From Caldimonas brevitalea (GTDB taxonomy: Bacteria > Pseudomonadota > Gammaproteobacteria > Burkholderiales > Burkholderiaceae_C): 64,000 nt of DNA. The DNA is taken from contig NZ_CP011371.1 in NCBI RefSeq assembly GCF_001017435.1, positions 2,728,001 through 2,792,000 of the forward strand, given 5' to 3'. The notes under the pieces were generated by a model. It saw nothing but the letters and a program-made list of their open reading frames with translations. It was not told where the DNA came from and searched no databases. Positions within the stretch are counted from its first letter, which is position 1, and every line of letters starts with the position of its first letter. This document shows positions 59,589 through 64,000 of this stretch, one piece after another. The translations under genes and the position numbers were made by a program.

Positions 59589-60392
59589 TTGATCACGCCT
59601 GTCGCCTTTTTCGCCTTCGCCGTCCTGATGATCCTGGTGATTGCGGCCGGGCTGCACGGTCTGCTGCTGCGCCGGCTGACGTCGGCACGACGGCAACGCT
59701 GGGTGCCCATGCTGGAACTGGCAGGCCATGGCTTGCTGGCCCTCACGGTGGCGGGCCTGCTGACCGGCTATGTCGGGCTGCAGGCGAGCCTGACGCCCTT
59801 GCAAGCCCAGCCGCCCTCCGCGGTGGCCGTCCGCGAAGCCGCCCGGCTCAAACGCGACGCCGCCACTTTGCTGGCCTACGAGTGCGAGAGCGAGACGGCG
59901 GGGCGGCGCGCGCTGCGCATCGGCTTTTGCCCCGAGCTTGCCGGGGGGGCCGAGCGCGCTTTGATGCCCACCGCCGAGCACAGCCCGGCCAACTGTCCGC
60001 CGGCCGTCGACGAGTTTCTGCAGTGCCGCAACTACTTGCCGCCCCATGCGCAACTGTGCAGCGCGGCACGGCGCACGGCACAGGCGGCCGACCCGGCGGC
60101 ACATGCCGCCGCCTTAGGGCAGGTGCTGCGCGGCCAGACCCGCTTCACGCTGTGCCCGCCCTCGGGCGTCGCACTCGGCAGGGCGCTGGTCTCGATCAAG
60201 CGCCTCGAGGCCGAGCGACGCAGCGCCGAATGGCAGCGGCAGCAGGCCCGGGCCGCGCGTGATCCGCGTTCGATGTCGTGGGTGTTGTGGATCACCGTGG
60301 TGTGTGGGGTGCTGGCGGCGGCGCTGAAGGCGGCCCTGGCCTTCGACACGTATTACGTGCAAAGCGCGCCGGCCCCGGCAGGGCGCCGGTGA
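59589..60392 (+). CDS. Membrane protein with Cys-rich periplasmic loop, hypothetical
   Basis: 267 residues from a TTG (59589). I do not recognise the family. Two membrane helices near the start (about 6-27 and 45-62), one near the C-terminus (about 230-250), and a 160-residue loop between them with seven cysteines (in YECES, GFCPEL, NCPP, LQCRN, LCSAA, TLCPP), likely disulfide-bonded on the outside. No other start is apparent. Unknown function. Confidence 0.55.
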   Translation: MITPVAFFAFAVLMILVIAAGLHGLLLRRLTSARRQRWVPMLELAGHGLLALTVAGLLTGYVGLQASLTPLQAQPPSAVAVREAARLKRDAATLLAYECESETAGRRALRIGFCPELAGGAERALMPTAEHSPANCPPAVDEFLQCRNYLPPHAQLCSAARRTAQAADPAAHAAALGQVLRGQTRFTLCPPSGVALGRALVSIKRLEAERRSAEWQRQQARAARDPRSMSWVLWITVVCGVLAAALKAALAFDTYYVQSAPAPAGRR

Positions 60393-60473
60393 AGCGGCGC
60401 GTGGCGCGTCACCACACCGGGCCTCGGCATCTGCCGCCTACCTGACCCACGTATTTTCCCAACAGGAGGCCGA

Positions 60474-61073
60474 ATGCTCGTCACCCATCTCGGAACATCA
60501 CCCCGGATCCACCCCACCGCCTATGTCGCGCCGAATGCCGTCGTGTGCGGCGACGTCACGGTCGGCCCCGGTTGTCGCATCCTGTTTGGCGCGCAGGTGG
60601 TGGCCGAAGGCGGCTCGATCGTCCTCGGGCGCGACGTCATCGTGATGGAGAACGCGGTCTTGCGGGCCACGGCGCGCCACTCATTGCGCATCGGCGACCA
60701 CTGCCTGGTGGGGCCGCAAGCACACGTTGTCGGCTGCACCGTCGAAGACGAGGTCTTCATCGCCACCGGCGCGTCGGTGTTCCATGCCGCCCATGTCGGC
60801 CGTGGCAGTGAAGTGCGCATCAACGCAGTGGTGCATTTGAAGACCGAACTGCCATCGGGCTCGACGGTCCCGATCGGATGGGTCGCGGTGGGCCAGCCGG
60901 CCGAGATCCTGCCGGCCCACGAACACGAGCGCATCTGGGCCCTGCAGAAGCCGCTCGACTTTCCCCTCACCGTCTACGGCCTCGATCGGTCGGACGCCGA
61001 CATGGTGAAGATCACGCGCGGGCTGTCCGAGGCCCTGGCGTCGCATCTCGGCGACGAGGTGCAGGGCGGTTGA
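60474..61073 (+). CDS. Gamma-carbonic-anhydrase-like hexapeptide-repeat protein
   Basis: 199 residues of left-handed beta-helix: repeating NAVVCGDVTVGPGCRI, GRDVIVMENAVLRAT, IGDHCLVGPQAHVVGC, VEDEVFIATGASVF. GGAGG is upstream of the ATG. The fold is that of gamma carbonic anhydrases and YrdA/PaaY. Of the three zinc histidines only two are evident: the usual GHGAxLHGC segment reads GPQAHVVGC, so the first histidine of that pair is a proline. It may not be a carbonic anhydrase. Confidence 0.8.
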   Translation: MLVTHLGTSPRIHPTAYVAPNAVVCGDVTVGPGCRILFGAQVVAEGGSIVLGRDVIVMENAVLRATARHSLRIGDHCLVGPQAHVVGCTVEDEVFIATGASVFHAAHVGRGSEVRINAVVHLKTELPSGSTVPIGWVAVGQPAEILPAHEHERIWALQKPLDFPLTVYGLDRSDADMVKITRGLSEALASHLGDEVQGG

Positions 61074-61111
61074 CACGTCGTGTCCTGTCTTGTGAGACAG
61101 GGCACTCGGGG

Positions 61112-61936
61112 TCACCGCACCACCTGCACCCAGCGGCGCTGGGTCATGTAGGAGGGCGGCATGCCGAACTTCCGCTTCCAGGTGCGCGACAGATGGGCCG
61201 AGTCGGCGAAGCCGGCGGTCAGGGCCGCATCGGTCATGCGGGCGCCGGCGAAGATCGCCTCGGCGGCCACCGCCAGGCGCCGGCCGGCACGGTACAGCGG
61301 AAACGGCACGCCGATGCCCTCGTACACCAGTCGGCCGACGCGCGCGCTGGGAACGCCGAGCCAGCGCGCGAGTTCTGCCGGCGCGGCGTCGGGATGGGCG
61401 GCGAGCACGTCGAGCACCGCGGCCGGGCGGGTGTCGGTGCGCCAGCCCATGCCGGACTGCGAGACCGCTTCGGCCACGAGGTCTTCGAACAGGGCGCGCG
61501 CCCGGGCGGCGCTGAGCGCGCCGTGGTAGGCCAGCAGCATCTCGTGTTGCAGAAAGCCGAAGCCGGCGCGGTCGAGCGGCACCACACCGGCGGGCATGAG
61601 GCTGCGCAGCCATGGGTAGCAGGGGTGGTGCGGCGCCACGTTGCAGCTGATCAAGGCGACGTCGAACGCCCGCAGGCGGCGGCGGACCGACGGCGGCACC
61701 AGCGCGGCCGGTGTCGTTAGGTGCCGTCCGTCCGACTCGACGTCGAAACAGCGCCCGGTCGCCGAGACGAGGATGGTGGCGACATGCCGTACGGTGGCAC
61801 CGGTCGACACCCAGGGACTCGCGAACAGAAAACCCACGAGGCCGAGCGGGTAGGCATGGTCCGGCACCGTGTCGGCCAGAAAGCCGAACGCTGGCGCGCC
61901 TTCGTGCGACGGCGGCTCGCCGATGATCTTCACCAC
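61112..61936 (-). CDS. AraC family transcriptional regulator (C-terminal HTH)
   Basis: 274 residues if the GTG at 61936 is used; the next codon (GTG, 61933) has better spacing to the GGAGGA at 61941-61946, so either is possible. The frame runs much further upstream, but that stretch crosses the polyester hydrolase gene and is not real. The C-terminal two-HTH domain (FAGARMTDAALTAGFADSAHLSRTWKRKFGMPPSY) is clear. The N-terminal half lacks an obvious cupin. It follows the PETase-like gene on the same strand by 86 bases and is a candidate regulator of it. Confidence 0.82.
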   Translation of the reverse strand: MVKIIGEPPSHEGAPAFGFLADTVPDHAYPLGLVGFLFASPWVSTGATVRHVATILVSATGRCFDVESDGRHLTTPAALVPPSVRRRLRAFDVALISCNVAPHHPCYPWLRSLMPAGVVPLDRAGFGFLQHEMLLAYHGALSAARARALFEDLVAEAVSQSGMGWRTDTRPAAVLDVLAAHPDAAPAELARWLGVPSARVGRLVYEGIGVPFPLYRAGRRLAVAAEAIFAGARMTDAALTAGFADSAHLSRTWKRKFGMPPSYMTQRRWVQVVR

Positions 61937-62022
61937 GCTGTCCTCCTTGGTGATCTCATGGCCTGAACGGGACGAGGCGCGCGCAAGCGTGGCAGGCACG
62001 CCCGGCCGTTGCACGTCGGACC

Positions 62023-62919
62023 TCAGTACGGGCAGCTCTCGCGGTACTCCGAGAGGCGGCTGCTGCGCAGGTCGGCCTGATGTGGTGCGCCGCAGAGGAA
62101 GGGGCTGTAGCGTGTGTCGTTGTCGACGAAGCGCTTGATCCACGCCACACCGTATTTGCCGATCAGGGCCTGGTTGCTGTTGCCGGTGTTGGCGCAGGTG
62201 TGCGAGCCGTTGTTGATCTCGAGATAGGCCTTGGCGAGCGAGCTCGAAAAGCTGTTGTAGAAGGACGAGGCATGTCGCGAGATCGGGGCGACGGTGTCGT
62301 TTTCGCAAGCGATCACGAGCGTCGGCACTTGCACGCCCGAGAAGTTGGCGGTGTTGTGCCACGGGGCGAATGGCACGGCGGCCTTCAAGCTGGGGTTGTC
62401 GCGCGCAGAGATCAGCGTGCCGCCTCCGCCCATCGACCAGCCCATCACCGCGAGACGGTTGGGATCGACCTTGCCGTAGATCGGGCTGCTGCGCGTCTCG
62501 CTGAGCGCCACCACCTGCCGCAGCGCCGCCATCTGTTGAGCGGAACGGCTGGCGGGCTGGTCGGAGGTCGAGCGGGTGTCGAGGGTGATGACGACAAACC
62601 CGTGCGAGGCCAGGCGCGGCCCCCACCAGCGGATGCTGGACTGGCGGGCGAGGTAGCCGGGCACCACCGCCACCGCGCCGACGCTGCCGCTGACGTCGGT
62701 GGGGTAGTAGATCGTGCCCGCGCCATAACCGCTGGGCGAGCGCACGTTGGTGCTGGCGTAGCGGAACGGCCCTCGGCTGTCTTCCAGGTCGCGGGTCGTC
62801 GGGTCCGGGCCTCGCTGGTAGGGGTTGGTCTGAGCCGCGGCCGACAGCGGCACAAGTGTCGCGCTCGCGAGGAGCGCGGCCGCGGCGAGGCGGCGGGGAA
62901 GGACGCAATCCGGTGGCAT
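62023..62919 (-). CDS. PETase-like secreted polyester hydrolase (dienelactone/cutinase fold)
   Basis: 298 residues from the ATG at 62919 (GGAG six bases before). Signal peptide to about 30. It matches Ideonella PETase along its length. Triad Ser162 (GWSMGGGG), Asp208, His240; oxyanion Tyr89 and Met163; Trp187 (wobbling Trp185 in PETase); two disulfides, Cys205-Cys242 and Cys276-Cys296. The first is the extra one that marks type II PETases. The extended loop after Cys242 (NTGNSNQAL) is kept. Differences from PETase: His216/Phe220 in place of Ser214/Ile218, His188 in place of Asp186, Thr241 in place of Ser238, and Asp283-side changes near Arg280. Expected to hydrolyse ester bonds in aromatic/aliphatic polyesters outside the cell. 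Confidence 0.95.
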   Translation of the reverse strand: MPPDCVLPRRLAAAALLASATLVPLSAAAQTNPYQRGPDPTTRDLEDSRGPFRYASTNVRSPSGYGAGTIYYPTDVSGSVGAVAVVPGYLARQSSIRWWGPRLASHGFVVITLDTRSTSDQPASRSAQQMAALRQVVALSETRSSPIYGKVDPNRLAVMGWSMGGGGTLISARDNPSLKAAVPFAPWHNTANFSGVQVPTLVIACENDTVAPISRHASSFYNSFSSSLAKAYLEINNGSHTCANTGNSNQALIGKYGVAWIKRFVDNDTRYSPFLCGAPHQADLRSSRLSEYRESCPY

Positions 62920-63310
62920 GGTGTGCTCCATTCGAAGGGGTGGCGAGTGGCGCAGCCGCTTGGACAGACAGCCGAGCCCCCGGTCTCGCCCGTCGTAGCG
63001 GTCGAGAGATGGAAGCGGGGCGCGGCATCTTCCCGGAGGAGGCCGTTTGAAGCCCGCGGGAGATCTTCGGCGGCGGATCGCGTGGCGGCGATAGGCGCTA
63101 ATCAGGAGGCCCACGTTCAAGCGGTCGCCACGCGTTTGTGCTAGGGCCGAGCGAGCCGCTTCTGCACCGCGGGCGAGCGCTTGCACGCGGGGTGTGTTTC
63201 GGCGCACCATGACGAGCCCATGGACGGCCGCGCTCGAGGTGGGCGCAGGCCGTCTTGCGAGCCCGCTTGCGCGGGAATCAGAGGCCGCCCTTGCCAGAAG
63301 GAGTGCCGCC
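62920..63310. other. Divergent intergenic region between PETase-like and Lif genes
   Basis: 391 bases separate the two start codons, with no credible gene inside. Two GGAGG-like stretches and a GGCGATAGGCG stretch near 63084 do not form a clear promoter. Both genes must be driven from here, in opposite directions. I see no strong -10/-35 or operator. Confidence 0.4.
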
Positions 63311-64000
63311 ATGTCGTGGAGATACGTGAAGCGCCCCTGGATGTGGGGCGGGATCACTGCCTTGGCGGTGGGCGCCGCCGTGCTGTATGAAGGTCCGCCG
63401 TCCGACCCGGGTCGGGCGAGCGCGGAGACGGCGCCACCTGTGTCGCGCGGCGCGAGCCCAGGCGTCGGTGCCCGCTCGGCGGCCGGACCCGGCTCTGCGC
63501 TGCGCGTCAGCGTGATGGGCATCGACCTCGACCTTGCCCAGCTGTTCGAGATCGGCTACGCCGGCGGCCTCAAGGTCAACGAAGACACCCGGGCGGCGCT
63601 GGAGGCCCTGATGGACGTGCTACCGGCACCGCTCTCGCAAGACGATCTGCAGCGGATCGAGTGGACCTTGCGCGACGGGCTGCCGAAGGCCGATGCGGAC
63701 CGGGCCATCGCGCTGGTGCGAGGCTACCGGGGCTATGTGGACGAGCTGTCGCAAGAGGCGGACCGCGGCGCCATCCCCGACACCTTGGCTGCCGCGCGGG
63801 AGCAGTTCGCCCGGCTCGAGGCGATGCGGCAGCGTCACTTCGACGTGGCCACGGCGGACGCCTTGTTCGGCCCCCACGACCGGCATGCGATGGTGACGTT
63901 GGAAGCGATGTTCGTCGCCCAGGATGCGAGCCTACCGGTCGACGAAAAGAGGGCCCGGCTGGCGACGTTGCGGGCGGCGCTGCCGGCCGAGTTGCAGTCG
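63311..64000 (+). CDS. lif: Lipase-specific foldase / lipase chaperone (3' partial)
   Basis: The gene runs off the right edge (230 residues visible). GAAGGAG lies seven bases before the ATG. A single N-terminal membrane anchor (about 9-27), then a Pro/Ala-rich linker, then the first mini-domain ([24 protein letters not shown]), then an extended helical domain: [26 protein letters not shown] and [24 protein letters not shown] match Lif/LipB foldases. These are periplasmic steric chaperones that fold a cognate class I lipase before type II secretion. The cognate lipase is not within the window, unless it lies to the right. Confidence 0.88.
   Translation, partial: MSWRYVKRPWMWGGITALAVGAAVLYEGPPSDPGRASAETAPPVSRGASPGVGARSAAGPGSALRVSVMGIDLDLAQLFEIGYAGGLKVNEDTRAALEALMDVLPAPLSQDDLQRIEWTLRDGLPKADADRAIALVRGYRGYVDELSQEADRGAIPDTLAAAREQFARLEAMRQRHFDVATADALFGPHDRHAMVTLEAMFVAQDASLPVDEKRARLATLRAALPAELQS

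Noticed and set aside
61937..63028. Upstream extension of the AraC frame giving a 638-residue protein
   Set aside because: The extension is an out-of-frame reading of the PETase-like gene and the intergenic region; a ribosome site lies at 61941-61946.
1..64000. CRISPR arrays, insertion sequences, prophage
   Set aside because: No regularly spaced repeats, transposase or phage structural genes were found by reading the window.

Overview
The window is about 64 kb of GC-rich, densely packed bacterial chromosome. It looks like a betaproteobacterium of the order Burkholderiales, in the Rubrivivax-Leptothrix-Caldimonas part of that order. The clues are adjacent ispD and ispF, an OmpR/EnvZ pair, a synthetase-only RelA, a 3-hydroxybutyrate dehydrogenase, DUF4148 and DUF3597 proteins, and a PETase-type polyester hydrolase. 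That last enzyme family is known from Ideonella and from [Polyangium] brachysporum (Caldimonas brevitalea). The genus is inference, not proof. I see no insertion sequence, prophage, CRISPR array or rRNA operon. One tRNA gene is present, tRNA-Val(GAC).

Layout. 0-7.5 kb: end of a secreted galactose-oxidase-like protein, an SDR/AraC divergent pair, an FAD oxidoreductase, a DMT exporter, and an Lrp regulator overlapping an RraA-like gene. 7.5-15.2 kb: housekeeping genes serB, mfd, ispD, ispF and an OmpR/EnvZ system. 15.2-20.4 kb: a SIMPL-domain protein behind a leader with an intrinsic terminator, 3-hydroxybutyrate dehydrogenase divergent from an alpha/beta hydrolase overlapping relA, then tRNA-Val. 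20.5-25 kb: a two-hairpin guanidine-II riboswitch before a Gdx-type guanidinium exporter, a Baeyer-Villiger-type monooxygenase divergent from a TetR regulator, and an FMN reductase. 25-32 kb: an IclR regulator and a FadB-like beta-oxidation enzyme carrying matching triple-half-site operators, two duplicated RDD membrane proteins, and a MerR regulator with an MFS exporter carrying related MerR-type promoters.

32.5-47.8 kb is a signalling region. It holds an alternating series of two orphan periplasmic solute-binding proteins and two membrane diguanylate cyclases. Facing it is a CHASE-GAF-PAS histidine kinase with a response regulator and a REC-kinase. Further on is a tightly overlapped bacteriophytochrome operon: heme oxygenase, phytochrome kinase, single-domain regulator, hybrid kinase.

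47.8-64 kb is accessory metabolism: a GH26 mannanase with a discoidin domain, a GH13 oligo-1,6-glucosidase, a probable copper-uptake operon (DUF2946, TonB receptor, YcnI), an HpnE-like amine-oxidase-fold protein and small transporters. The end of the window holds an AraC regulator and a secreted PETase-like hydrolase, divergent from a lipase-specific foldase (Lif) gene cut by the window edge. Polymer and polysaccharide degradation, storage-polyester turnover and extensive c-di-GMP/light/ligand sensing suggest a surface- or biofilm-living saprophyte (inference).
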